Below, one piece after another: positions 45,401 through 54,545 of a DNA stretch of 64,000 bases; the stretch's first letter is position 1; each line of letters begins with the position of its first letter. Where the stretch lies: NCBI GenBank assembly GCA_922989275.2, contig OV277870.1, positions 26,990,742 through 27,054,741 of the forward strand. The letters are read 5' to 3'. The notes below the pieces were generated by a model. It was not told the origin of the DNA. It worked only from the letters and a program-made list of their open reading frames with translations, and ran no database searches. Made by a program: the position numbers and the translations under genes. This DNA is from Gari tellinella. Taxonomy: Eukaryota; Mollusca; Bivalvia; Cardiida; Psammobiidae.

Positions 45401-48400
45401 AGCTAAAGCAACACTACTTTGCAAACCATTTAGAGCCAGATCAGTTTGGGCTAAAGCAACAATTTCATTTGCAAACCATTTAGAGCCAGATCAGTTTGAG
45501 CTAAAGCAACACTACTTTGCAAACCATTTAGAGCAAGATCAGTTTGGGCTAAAGCAACAATTTCCTTTGCAAACCATTTAGAGCAAGATCAGTTTGGGCT
45601 AAAGCAATCATTTCCTTTGCAAACCATTTAGAGCAAGATCAGTTTGGGCTAAAGCAACACTACTTTGCAAACCATTTAGAGCCAGATCAGTTTGGGCTAA
45701 AGCAACAATTTCCTTTGCAAACCATTTAGAGCCAGATCAGTTTGGGCTAAAGCAACAATTTCCTTTGCAAACCATTTAGAGCAAGATCAGTTTGGGCTAA
45801 AGCAACACTACTTTGCAAACCATTTAGAGCCAGATCAGTTTGGGCTAAAGCAACACTACTTTGCAAACCATTTAGAGCCAGATCAGTTTGGGCTAAAGCA
45901 ACACTACTTTGCAAACCATTTAGAGCCAGATCAGTTTGAGCTAAAGCAACACTACTTTGCAAACCATTTAGAGCAAGATCAGTTTGGGCTAAAGCAACAC
46001 TACTTTGCAAACCATTTAGAGCCAGATCAGTTTGGGCTAAAGCAACAATTTCCTTTGCAAACCATTTAGAGCCAGATCAGTTTGGGCTAAAGCAACAATT
46101 TCCTTTGCAAACCATTTAGAGCAAGATCAGTTTGGGCTAAAGCAACACTACTTTGCAAACCATTTAGAGCCAGATCAGTTTGGGCTAAAGCAACAATTTC
46201 CTTTGCAAACCATTTAGAGCAAGATCAGTTTGGGCTAAAGCAACAATTTCATTTGCAAACCATTTAGAGCCAGATCAGTTTGGGCTAAAGCAACAATTTC
46301 ATTTGCAAACCATTTAGAGCCAGGTAAGTCTCAGCTAAAGCAACATTCATTTGTAAACCATTTGGAGCCAGATCAATCCGAGCTAAAGCAGCAATTTCCT
46401 TTGCAAACAATTTAAGCTAGATCAGTCCGAGCTAAAGCAACATTTTCCTTTGCAACCCATTTGGAGCCAGATCAGTTTGAGCTACAGCAACAATTTCATT
46501 TGCCAATTATTTGGAGCCGAGTTAAAACAACAACTTTCTTTGCAAATCATTTGAAGCCAGATCAGTCTGAGCTATAGCAACAATTTCCATTGCAAACCAT
46601 TGGGAGCCAGATCAGAGTCTTTCACTGTCAATATTCTCCATGGATTTTATTTGCAAAGAGGTTGGATCTAGATCTAAAGCAGCGTTAGGCGTTTGTTATT
46701 ACCGTTAAGTCAAACTACTGAGAATTTAATTTTTGAAAAACAACAGAACGACAATTTTAAGCAAACGATGGCAGTACAAGCGTATATTAGCCGCCTGTAC
46801 AGTGGAGAATGTGTTATTCTTTCCCAATAAACGCGTTTACGCTAAAACTATTATTTACAGTGCAAACAGTTTGGAGCCATATCAGACGCCGGGTAACCCG
46901 GTGTCTGATCAGGCTCCAAACTGTTTGCCACCAAGATAAACATGAATTATCAGAATTGTCCAAAAGTTGTACTTTTCTACGTTTTAGTGCTTTGCGTTTG
47001 CGTTTAAACGGGACAGAATAACAGATTCTCCACTGTACGAATTATAATCTGTGTGCCACTACTATGATTTTAAAAGAAAAAATCAAAGTTCACAAGAGTT
47101 TGTCTTTTTTACATTTTATTTTATTGCGTTTGCGTTTAGTTCTGTTTAAAGTGACTGAAAACCAAAGTAAAACTTATTTTTCTTGTAAATGGATTCCATT
47201 TAAGAAATGAATTGCGTACTTCCGGCATTCATGAGCTGATGGCACTGAATGCCGGAAGTACGCAATTTATTTCTTATATTTATATTCCATTGTGAGCTGA
47301 GAAATGAACCAGAAATGTACATAATCGTTCTAATAGACACTTTGCCCGTTGCTATGCTGTTGCTATCGTAGTAACGATCTCTATATATGGACTGAAAATA
47401 GTCCCAATCACATATTATAATTACGGATAAATTTAGACTTTTAACCGGTAAACTTTCTCGTTATGTTTAAAACCCCTTTTGAGACATTTAAAAGCACACG
47501 AATTTACGAAATACTTGTATTATAAGCATCTTAAATTAAGTTTGCGTTTTTTAAACCGATTTACTTACACGCCATATTTGATTACTCCGCGTTAACCGCG
47601 CCTACCATACGGACTTCTCTGTATCGATTTGAAAGTGATCAGTATAGCTCCGCCCCTAAACCAGCTGGTTAGAACTGGATTTTAAGTGAACATTCATTGA
47701 AATATGCAACTCTGTTTTTAGAATAGTGTTATATAAGGACAATGCGAAGCGAATGTAAATATTCGCCAATACAATCAAGTATATACATGCATTAGTTAAG
47801 GAAAAGAATTTTTGATAAAAAAAAAAAAAGAAGGTCCTCAAAAAATAGTTATGAGTTCGTTCGGGATTAATACTATGCGGAGAAGTCGAAGCAAGATGAG
47901 TATTAAAGTCGTGGCGACGCTAAATAGATGCTTCAGCCACCGACACATTTTTATAGGACGTTATATTTTATCCTTTTTAAATTGTTAGTAGCGAAGTTTA
48001 AAACCGAGAATTACTCCGCCTTAGTAGGTCGGGGTAGAAAGGACGATGGGGAAATGTAAAATACAGTAAAACCTCTCTATTACGACCACTTAATTATGTT
48101 GATTCTCATATGTTAACGACTGGTGACTGCTTAAAGCAATGTGACAGTAACACGGAAAGCTCCATTAGGAGCTTTCTGTTTTACTGTCACCATGCTTTAA
48201 GCTGTCACCTGTCTTTTATACAATCTATTGGTCATTGTTTTGTGTTCGTAATAGATAGGTTTTACTGCACTAGGATTCAATGCGGGTTTTCTTAAGGACG
48301 TTTTGATACCAATCATATTTGTTTAATGATGAAAATGTGTGTATTTCAGTACGTCATTTCATCTGCAAAAACCCCATTTTGTTAGTGTCTTTTACAGTGA

Positions 48401-49635
48401 AGAATCTGTTATTCTTTCCCGTTTAAACGCAAACGAAACGCAAACGCAAAGTACTAAAACGCAGAAAAGTACAACTTTTGGACAATTCTGATAATTCATG
48501 TTTATATTGGTGGCAAACCGTTTGGAGCCAGATCAGACGCCGGGTTACCCGGGGTCTGATCTGGCTCCAAACTGTTTGTAAAAGAAAAACTAGTTTTAGC
48601 GTAAACGCGTTTATCGGGGAAGAATAACAGATTCTCCACTGTACCCGTTACCCAATATCATGTTTCTAATTTTGAAGACAGATTGTCACTTAAAATAGGT
48701 TGAAAGTGAAGCAGAATGCGCCTTTAAGCACATTCGGCTTTATTTCCACCCTGCTTTAAGCTACCAACAGAAAGGATATGGACACTTTTTCTTATGGAAC
48801 GTACTGTACTGTATGGATTCCTACAGTGAATGAATCAGAAATTAAATGCGTAAAAATGTATATCTATAAAGTGAAGGGCCAAGCGAGAAAATATATAAAG
48901 GATAATCATTTCCTTCGGATTGATATGAAAAATATATCACGAGAATTGGATGTTATCTGTTTAAAAAGCGAGTCCGCAGGACGAGGTTTTTAACTAGATA
49001 ACAACCCATTCGAATGATACATTTTTCATACATATATTCAAAGGAATTGATTATTCTATTTAGTATATACATTTTAATGACGTTTTTACAGAAAAACACA
49101 CAAAATTAATTGTTTATGCGTGACGTCACAAAAGTGATTTCATTACTAGTGAGGATATCAACTGTGACGATATGAAATTAAATCTAACTGAGAAATCTCT
49201 ATAAACCATCGATAGGTATAATAATAAAACGTATTCTCTACTTATATGGAATAAGAATTTGGTTCCATGCTCACCTGACGCTGTCTGTCCAGCACACACT
49301 ATCGACGGTTCCACTTTTATTATGTATGGACTACTGGTTCCCTGGTCCTTCACAGAGTCTCTGAGAGCATACAAGGGTTGTCGCCCCTGACACTCGAACT
49401 GCACAGGTACACTCAAATCATTTGTGTCACTTAAAGCACTATTATGAAGCAAGTCACTATTCTCCACGCCGGTGGAAGAATACACCACACTATCTGGAGG
49501 TTCGCTCTTTCTCTGAATGAGGACGCCATTTTGTTTCGATGCGTCTGATATGAGAGTCTTGGTTGTCGAACTGACGATGTGAATTAAAATAAATATTACA
49601 CATGTAAAGTAAATATGGTTTCTATTTATTCCCAT
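33649..49635 (-). CDS. Secreted Reeler-domain protein with a long Gly/Asn/Gln-rich tail (four exons)
   Basis: Exons in transcript order: 49635-49275, 39754-39633, 38726-38617, 36421-33649. All borders are AG/GT and phases agree, giving about 1121 residues. Residues 1-23 are a signal peptide (MGINRNHIYFTCVIFILIHI, then VSS). About 78-218 form a Reeler domain: Phe-Glu-Cys start, SSPYIIKVEPSIVCAG, ETIGGHTFRGMIL, a Ser-Cys-Asn-Asp turn, LELLWTPS, and TFVEDYHTFWVNITSN, with a glycosylation site at Asn211. Reeler domains occur in reelin, in insect defence proteins and in mollusc secreted proteins. The last ~900 residues are low complexity: Gly runs, then Gln/Met-rich, then Asn/Gly repeats, then Leu-Gly-rich. 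Such tails resemble shell-matrix or fibre proteins; that role is inference. No membrane anchor is visible. Confidence 0.9.
34240..34560 (-). repeat. 60-bp coding repeat inside the Reeler tail
   Basis: About five to six units of 60 bp encode 20-residue units of the form NQNGNxFGGNNQGNxGFGxG. The match between neighbouring units is close at the DNA level (TTTCCGTTTTGATT recurs every 60 bp), pointing to recent slippage or unequal exchange, so length variation between individuals is likely. Confidence 0.88.
36490..36914. mobile_element. Family B MITE interrupted by a family G MITE
   Basis: Outer ends TTAAACCTCTCTGTAATGAC and GTAATAGAGAGGTTACACTG. The G element sits between TTAA 36601-36604 and TTAA 36848-36851 with ends CCTTTGAACCCTAGTC and AGGGAGGAAAGAG; its hairpin 1 variant is at 36678-36748 (GGGCTCCGAAAGGAGCCC). 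Removing it restores the B hairpin foot CTTGCTTTAA-GCAG. It lies in intron 3 of the Reeler gene. Confidence 0.85.
36915..38000. other. Reeler gene intron 3, no other gene seen
   Basis: AT-rich, with no domain or repeat family recognised. The minus-strand frame at 37619-37816 has no support. Confidence 0.5.
38007..38450. mobile_element. Two family I MITEs side by side
   Basis: A partial copy, 38007-38204 (GGGGCCCATTACGAAACGTC at its left, an incomplete centre), is followed directly by a complete copy, 38208-38450, with GGGGCCCGTTTCATAAAACT and GTTTTATGAAACGGGCCCC ends. The centre of the latter is a hairpin around GGAATCGTCTTGAAAAGACG. Confidence 0.82.
38617..38726 (-). CDS. Reeler gene exon 3
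   Basis: The 110-nt exon encodes SCNDEDDTAILGSPATRESL followed by ELLWTPSVGANGDVIV and two bases of Ile. Acceptor CGTTACAG|A, donor AT|GTAAGT. Trp-Thr-Pro matches the W-x-x/P of the Reeler core strand. Confidence 0.88.
38960..39507. mobile_element. Three hairpin 1 elements of family J in Reeler intron 2
   Basis: 38960-39146 (TTTTAACCCCTATCGTG.., hairpin at 39002-39070 with GCGTATCGC loop), 39187-39256 (a worn hairpin with TCAGACGCCGCGTCACACAG) and 39301-39507 (TTTTACCCCTCTCTCC..CACAGGGTTAA, hairpin at 39414-39480). The phrases TTTATTGTCGTCTGCTTCAG and GTCTGCAAG recur in family J. Confidence 0.72.
39633..39754 (-). CDS. Reeler gene exon 2
   Basis: The 122-nt exon encodes (V)ETIGGHTFRGMILKVVSADE then NRMDDVIEGRFLKTPEINLQ. 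Acceptor AGTTTCAG|T, donor CAG|GTGGGG. FRGM..KVVS and EGRF match the Reeler strand pattern (Phe-x-Gly-Phe..Gly-x-Phe). An alternative acceptor (TTTTTAG) six bases upstream would keep the frame and add two residues. Confidence 0.88.
39850..40099. mobile_element. MITE family A, copy 3
   Basis: TACAGTGGAGAATGTGTTAT and complement ends, hairpin 1 at 39914-39982 with GGGTAACCC loop. Located in Reeler intron 1. Confidence 0.9.
40112..40600. mobile_element. Worn family G and family C MITEs
   Basis: 40112-40300 keeps CCATTGACTCCTTTATATTA, GACAAACTGTGTAGACCCTG and ATCTACACTG from a family G/hairpin 1 element. 40361-40590 keeps TTAAACCCATTACTCCGTAC, a collapsed hairpin 2 and GACTATATAAAGTGGACTTA of family C. 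Confidence 0.6.
40700..40952. mobile_element. Family J MITE with half of hairpin 1
   Basis: TTGAACCCTTACATGTAGC at the left, TATCGTCTGCTGCAATTATA and AAGCAGACGACAATAGT as inner inverted pieces, and only the right hairpin arm (CGCGGCGTCTGGTCAGGG). Confidence 0.6.
41095..42282. mobile_element. Family C MITE interrupted by the 940-bp family E element (copy 2)
   Basis: The C element starts TTAACCCATTACCCCATAGC and ends TATGGGGTAATGAGTTAA. In the TTAA at the foot of its hairpin 2 lies the E element: TTAA 41139-41142, body 41143-42082, TTAA 42083-42086, ends GGGTGTACCAATGTCAT and ATGACATTGATACACCC. E is in the opposite orientation to 16772-17711 and is very similar over the full 940 bp. Rejoining the flanks recreates GTGGTCACTTAAAGCAGG. 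Confidence 0.9.
42490..42697. mobile_element. MITE family B (TA target), well-preserved copy
   Basis: TACAGTAAAACCTTTCTATT and GAGCGGTTCTACTGTA ends; core GCTTAAAGCAAGGTGACAGT and its complement around AAAGCTCCTTAGGAGCTTT. Confidence 0.88.
43155..43640. mobile_element. Worn family G element interrupted by a family I MITE
   Basis: Outer: TTAACACATTCAACCCTAGC..AACAAACGGTCTCG on the left and AGGAGTCTATGCTGTTTGTC..ACTGGCATTGTTAAT on the right. Inner: GGGGCCTTTTTTACTAAACT to TTAGTAAAACGGACCCC (43244-43483) with TTACGCA/TGCGTAA arms and a GC-rich hairpin 1 variant at 43326-43397 (AGAGGACGCGCTAGAAGCGC..). Here the usual GACGCC stem is replaced but still pairs. Confidence 0.68.
43605..46640. repeat. 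48/50-bp minisatellite in Reeler intron 1
   Basis: Around 55-60 units of GCAAACCATTTAGAGCCAGA then TCAGTTTGGGCTAAAGCAAC and either AATTTCCTTT (50-bp form), AATTTCATTT, or ACTACTTT (48-bp form). A marker block with CAGGTAAGTCTCAGCTAAAG and GATCAATCCGAGC occurs at 44401-44500 and, essentially identical, at 46321-46420, so about 1.92 kb of the array was duplicated as a unit. Degenerate units trail to 46640. Open frames here (44658-44843; 45747-46010 minus) are repeat artefacts. Confidence 0.95.
46798..47037. mobile_element. MITE family A, copy 4
   Basis: TACAGTGGAGAATGTGTTAT and complement; hairpin 1 at 46860-46928 (ATCAGACGCCGGGTAACCCG). About 10 bp shorter than other copies because one CGTACGTTTG piece is missing. 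Confidence 0.9.
47202..47275. repeat. Inverted repeat around ATTGCGTACTTCCGGCATTC
   Basis: Arms AATTGCGTACTTCCGGCATTC and GAATGCCGGAAGTACGCAATT, extended by AAGAAAT/ATTTCTT, separated by a loop of about 15 bp. A single copy in the window. Confidence 0.8.
47300..48060. other. Reeler intron 1, nothing seen
   Basis: AT-rich, with no gene or repeat family recognised; an A-run of 14 lies near 47817. Confidence 0.5.
48062..48269. mobile_element. MITE family B (TA target)
   Basis: TACAGTAAAACCTCTCTATT and AATAGATAGGTTTTACTGCA ends; core CTTAAAGCAATGTGACAGTA and complement around AAAGCTCCATTAGGAGCTTT. Confidence 0.87.
48393..48643. mobile_element. MITE family A, copy 5
   Basis: TACAGTGAAGAATCTGTTAT and complement; hairpin 1 at 48513-48580. 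Same orientation as the copy at 16224. Confidence 0.88.
48645..48880. mobile_element. Family C MITE abutting family A
   Basis: CCGTTACCCAATATCATGTT, hairpin 2 near 48690-48762 (ATAGGTTGAAAGTGAAGCAG.. / ..TATTTCCACCCTGCTTTAAG) and ATTAAATGCGTAAAAATGTA at the right. Confidence 0.7.
49275..49635 (-). CDS. Reeler gene exon 1 (start codon, signal peptide)
   Basis: The 361-nt exon encodes 120 residues plus one base. The Met at 49635 is followed by a hydrophobic stretch (IYFTCVIFILIHIVSS), a Ser/Asp/Asn-rich spacer, and the first Reeler strand with Phe-Glu-Cys and SSPYIIKVEP. Donor TCAG|GTGAGC. Upstream (49636 on) I see no further coding exon, so the promoter and 5' UTR should lie in 49636-50200, but no TATA box or other element is clear. 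Confidence 0.88.
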
Positions 49636-50219
49636 TTTGTAAGTTCTCTAGCTAAATAAAGTATATCATAACAGAATATAAGAGCACAGTATTGTTTCAC
49701 ATTGATAACGGGTTTCAAAACAGTTTGCGTTGATATGTGGCCAGCACGTTCTTAGGAATTTCGGCTCCTTAGCCTACCATTGCCTATTTACAAAATTAAT
49801 CCGAAACTAACTGTTACTTATAGCTCCAATCACATGTTCTTCTTCCACCAAGCAATTAACTATTTCAACTAATCGTAAACAAAGTTAATTAAATTAACTG
49901 CATTGGTTGTTAAATCCAGATCTTACGAAAATATTACTTTCCGAAACCACGAATGTGTGTAAATACCAGAGAATGTTTAGCTGTGCGTTCTGTTCAGTCA
50001 AAATTAACAAATATTTTTCGCCTACAGAAGTTAAGAGATTTTAAGATGATTGATATTTCGAAATCAAGTTGACAGGTAAGTTCTTCTACTTCCGGAAATC
50101 GATAAATTTGTCAGAAATTCGTGTAGCTCTCAACCAATCACGTCTATTATAGGTGAACACACGCGTGGAGTTTACGTGAACCATTTTACTGCCAATTAAA
50201 ATTATTTTAAACGTCCGTT
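49636..50219. other. Upstream flank of the Reeler gene
   Basis: Presumed promoter region of the minus-strand gene by position only. AT-rich, with no motif that I would defend. Confidence 0.4.
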
Positions 50220-50466
50220 TTAACCCATTACCCTAAAGCTTGTTGCTAGTTTTGAAAACAGTTAGACACTTAAAGCAGGTTGAAAACAAAGCAGATTGCG
50301 CATGAAGGCGCATTCTGCTTTATTTTCAGCCTGCTTTAAGCTTTAAGCTTTGGTTTGCCAGGATATAGAAACTATTTCTTTTTGAACATGTTTACATTAC
50401 GGTATGAATTCGAACTAATTTTTCTGGAGGAATAAATCAAATGCACAAAAAGACGATTCTATGGGG
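50220..50466. mobile_element. MITE family C copy
   Basis: TTTTAACCCATTACCCTAAA on the left; hairpin 2 at 50271-50340 (CTTAAAGCAGGTTGAAAACA..GCGCATGAAGGCGC); GACGATTCTATGGGG on the right. Confidence 0.78.
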
Positions 50467-50737
50467 AGGATTATAACTCTTTCTCAGAAATTTGTTATCA
50501 ATCTCAGTTTTGCAGAAATTGGATCTGGGTACCAAACAGATCAAAATCTGAATGACCCTACATTTGTGGGACCTGATCTTGGTCCATACATTTTGCAAAG
50601 TTATAATAGTTTTAATACGTGCGCGCTTGCAATGAATAAATAAATCTTAGTAGGGTTGTTAAGCAAATTTTCAAACAATATAAAAACTTCACGTTTCTTT
50701 CATTTTGTTTAAGAAACTATTGTGCCAACTTTATTTG

Positions 50738-52657
50738 TTAAAGTCCCATTGTGTTTTCAGACCTTTTCTCAATGCCTGAAATACAATAACGGTTAATAAT
50801 AATGTTTGAACATTCTTATGGCCCAAACTGATCTATGAAATGATGAAGACGGACCTAAATCACAAAAAGGGCGATTTAAAATCATAACAAACCGAAAATA
50901 GAACGTCTGACATAAACATTTCCACACGGCTAAGTATCACGTGATACAGGCGAAAACAACTTCACGGGGTGCAACCGTATATACCTCCGCCCGTCCATCC
51001 ATCAGTCAGTTAGACTATCACACTTTATTGTCCGCTCTCTAACTCAACTTTTTTTATCCGATCTTCCACAAACTTACTGAAAATGTTCATTGATATAAAA
51101 TCAAGGTTTAGTTTGATTACTACTAAAATCGCGTTTTTTTAGTTATTTCCTGTTAATTAATAGAAAATGACTGTTTCAGTCATTTTTGCACTCTAAACCA
51201 AACAGCTTTTATCGGATATTCACCAAACCTGCTGAAAATATTTATTCATATAACATTTAGGTTTAGTTTGATTATAACTAAAATCGCATGTGGCATATCT
51301 GAAATTTTGCCCTTTATGTATTAGAAATGACTGTTTTCAGCAAGTTTTGCTCTCCAACACAAATACTTTTTTTTAATCTTCACCAAACTTGCTGAAAGTT
51401 TCCATTAATATAAAATCAAGGTTAGGTTTGAATCCTACTAAAATCGCATAAGGCATGTTGAAGTAATAGCCCTTTAATTATTAAAAAAATGGCTGTTTCA
51501 GCCTTTTTTGCTCTCTAACACAAAGAGTTTTCATCGGATCTTCAACAAACTTTCTGAAATTCTTTATTTATATAAAATCTAGGTCCAGTGTGATTATTAC
51601 TAAAGTCCCATAAGGATTATCTTAGTCATTGCCCTTTATGTATTAAAAAGGACTGTTTCGCCATTTTTTGCTCTCTAACACAAATACTATTTTTTCTTGA
51701 CCTAGATTTAATACTAATACACATTGTCAGCAAGTTTGGTGAAGATCTAATAAAAAGTGCTTGTGTTAGAGAGCAGAAAATGCTGAAACAGTCATTTTTT
51801 AATTATTCAAGGGCAATAACTCAGACATGCCTTATGCGATTTTGCTAGTTATTGAACCTGACCTAGATTATATACTAATGAACATTTGTATCAAGTTTGG
51901 TGGAGATCCAAAAAGAAGTGTTTGAGTTAGAGAGCGGAGAAGGCTAAAACAGTCATTTTCAGCAAGCCCAAGGTAAAGATTTTCCGTATTTTTTTTAATC
52001 GTTCACCCCCAGTTAATAAAATTTACACATTTTGACTGGATCTCATAGTTGAACCCTGTGCCTGTAACTTTACGGAGTTTACAAACTGTTTGAATCTAGA
52101 AAGACGCCTCGTAACGCGGCGTCTCATCTGAATCCAAACTGTTTGACACTCGTCTTACGGTTTGTTTAATTAAAACAATGCATAAATCTAAACTGAACAA
52201 ATTTTGAAGACGACAATGTCAAAGCAGACGTCTGTGAAGCAGAATAAGGGTTAACCAGATGCTCCAGATACACATGTAAGCGGGAGTAATCTGAACTAAT
52301 CTAACATTTTCTCACTCATTTCAGCACCGAATGCTATGGTGTTACTACTGATTAAACCGTCTCTTCGAGACACTTTTAATGAGTATGACACCATTGGGTT
52401 TAAAAGCAGAAATAAAGATTTTAGTTTTCGAAATACTTCCGTTATCTGGAGCCCTGTATTTACAGAGTTGTCCTTCTTTCCATTCACAAGGGAGGCTTTT
52501 TAATTTGTGCAACACAAAAATATTATAAATAAAAATTTAAAAAGCGAATTTCTTAGATAAAGCCGGTTTTTGTAAAAGAATCACGTCCCACGTAGTTCAA
52601 ATGGGACCCCAAACAACCGTTTTATGCAGGTTTCTCAAAAACACAATGCGGCTTTAA
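50738..52657. mobile_element. Family F fold-back element (TTAA target), copy 1
   Basis: TTAA at 50738-50741 and 52654-52657; ends AGTCCCATTGTGTTTT and AAAACACAATGCGGCT are inverted repeats with two mismatches. The left half holds tandem units of about 190-200 bp (CACCAAACTTGCTGAAAAT, TAAAATCGCATAAGGCAT, AAAATGACTGTTTCAG); from about 51690 the same unit appears reversed (CAGCAAGTTTGGTGAAGAT). The right part carries a hairpin 1 (52082-52146) and a relative of the CAGGGCTCCAGATAAG element (52265-52460). No transposase frame. Confidence 0.85.
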
Positions 52658-52699
52658 TGGCTCGGTCTCTCATCTGAGTTAAAACTGTTTGACTCAGAA

Positions 52700-53190
52700 A
52701 ACATGTATATGTACGTGCACATTTGGTTGGTACGGTGATTTAAAATCAGGCCGCCATCAACATTAGAGGGGTTACTCTGCGTAGGCCAGGTAGGTTCGTC
52801 ATGCTAGTAGCGTATCCTGCTGCAAACGCCATGACGCGTTATTTTGGTTTTACGTACGCATGCTTTCGATATTTTAAAGACATCTCCTGACGACATTCGG
52901 TCATTACGCCTTGGCAGACAATGTCCTTGCAAAAAGCATAGGTTTTGTGGACATGCCGGTAGCAAAGAACCATTGAAGCGTCCCATGCGAGACCCGACCT
53001 TTATTTCTGATAATTTGATTAGAAATAACCATTGACAAGTCTCTAGAGCATGTGTTTATCTGGGCCTCACCAGGTAAACTGAGATCGGTATAACCACTGG
53101 CAGCTTATGCTGCATGCTTTTTCTCGCCTATCGAGAACAATGGGGGCTCCTTAAATGGGCTTAGGAAATATCTTTAAAGTGAATATGTGG
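52700..53190. other. No gene supported
   Basis: Frames at 52804-52986 (minus) and 52844-53035 (plus) overlap antisense; neither shows a domain or splice context. Confidence 0.45.
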
Positions 53191-53194
53191 ATCA

Positions 53195-53425
53195 GAGGCC
53201 CGTTTCATAAACATCGTATACGACAAAAACTGTCGTAAGTCAAAACTTTAAAATGCATTTAATTTCGGATTTCTCTATCTTATCCTGTCTTGTGACATCT
53301 CATTTGAATTGTCTTTTCAAGACGATTCCATAGAGATGCCTCAAGACAGGATTAGGTGGAGAAATAAAATAATAATTGAGAATTTTATAATCTGACTTAC
53401 GACACATTTGTCGTAGCAGGTTTGA
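53195..53425. mobile_element. Family I MITE
   Basis: GAGGCCCGTTTCATAAACAT at the left, ACTTACGACACATTTGTCGT at the right, centre hairpin around TTGTCTTTTCAAGACGATTC with CTTGTGACATCTC arms. Confidence 0.72.
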
Positions 53426-53464
53426 CTCTGATCGGACTCATATCAAACGACTTGGAGCCTGTCT

Positions 53465-53835
53465 CTTTGCTTATAAAGTATTTCAGTTGAGTCTGAGATC
53501 GTTCTCAAGTTTTTGATTGGTTAGATTGGAACATTTTGCTCCAATCTAACCAATGAAAAGCTTAAGCCTTTCATGATCAAAATCATCGTGAGGTTTTTAC
53601 CTACTCACTGCCATATTGTCGTCTGCTTCAATATTGTTGTCTGCAATATCGTTTCAAAGTTAGATTCAATGCAGTACAACTGACGAAATGCAAAACAAGT
53701 GGCAAACAGTTTTGATCCTGGTCAAACGCCACGTTCAGGATCAAAACTGTTTGCAAATGCGCTTTATGACGTCATTGAGAGTGAAAGAATTAAGGACGAT
53801 CTCAGACTAAACTCAAATACTTTATAAATTATGGA
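53465..53835. mobile_element. Family L element holding a family J MITE
   Basis: Outer family L: TAAAGTATTTCAGTTGAGTC..CTCAAGTTTTTGATTGG and GACGATCTCAGACTAAACTC..ACTTTATAAATTATGG. Inside, 53595-53790 has TTTTTACCTACTCACTGCC, GTCGTCTGCTTCAATATTG, a shortened hairpin 1 (53701-53757, arms CAAACAGTTTTGATCCTG / CAGGATCAAAACTGTTTG) and GAGTGAAAGAATTAA. Confidence 0.68.
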
Positions 53836-54229
53836 TCTGATTGGTATCTAAACTGTCTGTCAACAGTTTATATATGCAATTTACCTGTGTGTTGGATTTG
53901 CCTATTATTGTGAGATTTGCAGGTAATCGAATGACAAGCAATGTGTTGAACAGTAACTCATAGGTGAAGCCATTTCCAGTAACTTATTAAATTACTTTCA
54001 GATCCTCAATATGTCTTACACCCATGCAACACTTTTCCCTGGCATTTGATTGACCTAATAACAACAATGTCGTATTTCCAGTTTAACAATTTTAATATGT
54101 AATGATAACAAATGAATTTCACATAATATGGTTTTGGCTATTATTGGGCGTGGTTCCCGCTTCCATCTTGTTAAACCACTTGATTAACAGGACGCCGGAC
54201 AAATCGTCGTAAAGGGCGACCTTTTACAG

Positions 54230-54545
54230 CAATCCGAAAAAGGCTTCAAATTGTGCCACAAAAGGCTTTAAATAATGCCACAAAGGCTTAAACTTCTGCC
54301 ACAAAAGGCTTAACTTCTGCCACAAAAGGCTTAAACTTCTGCCACAAAAGGCTTAATTTCTGCCACAAAAGGCTTAAACTTCTGCCACAAAAGGCTTAAC
54401 TTCTGCCACAAAAGGCTTTAAATTTCTGCCACAAAAGGCTTTAAATTATGCCACCAAAGGCTTCAGATTATACCACAAAGCTTACACTTCTGCCACAAAA
54501 GGCTTCAAAATATTTCCCAAAAGGCTTCAAATTATGTCACAAAAT
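54230..54545. repeat. 22-bp minisatellite (GCCACAAAAGGCTTAAACTT)
   Basis: About 14 units of 19-23 bp, with outlying single or double copies at 55259-55320 and 55425-55475, as if a longer array had been broken by insertion of other sequence. Confidence 0.85.

Noticed and set aside
43605..46640. CRISPR-like array (short repeats of constant length)
   Set aside because: There are no unique spacers; the whole 48/50-bp unit is repeated. It is a minisatellite.
49126..49274. Continuation of Reeler exon 1 past the donor (HGTKFLFHIS..)
   Set aside because: A good GTGAGC donor, correct phase with exon 2, and the Reeler pattern all end the exon at 49275; the rest is intron read-through.
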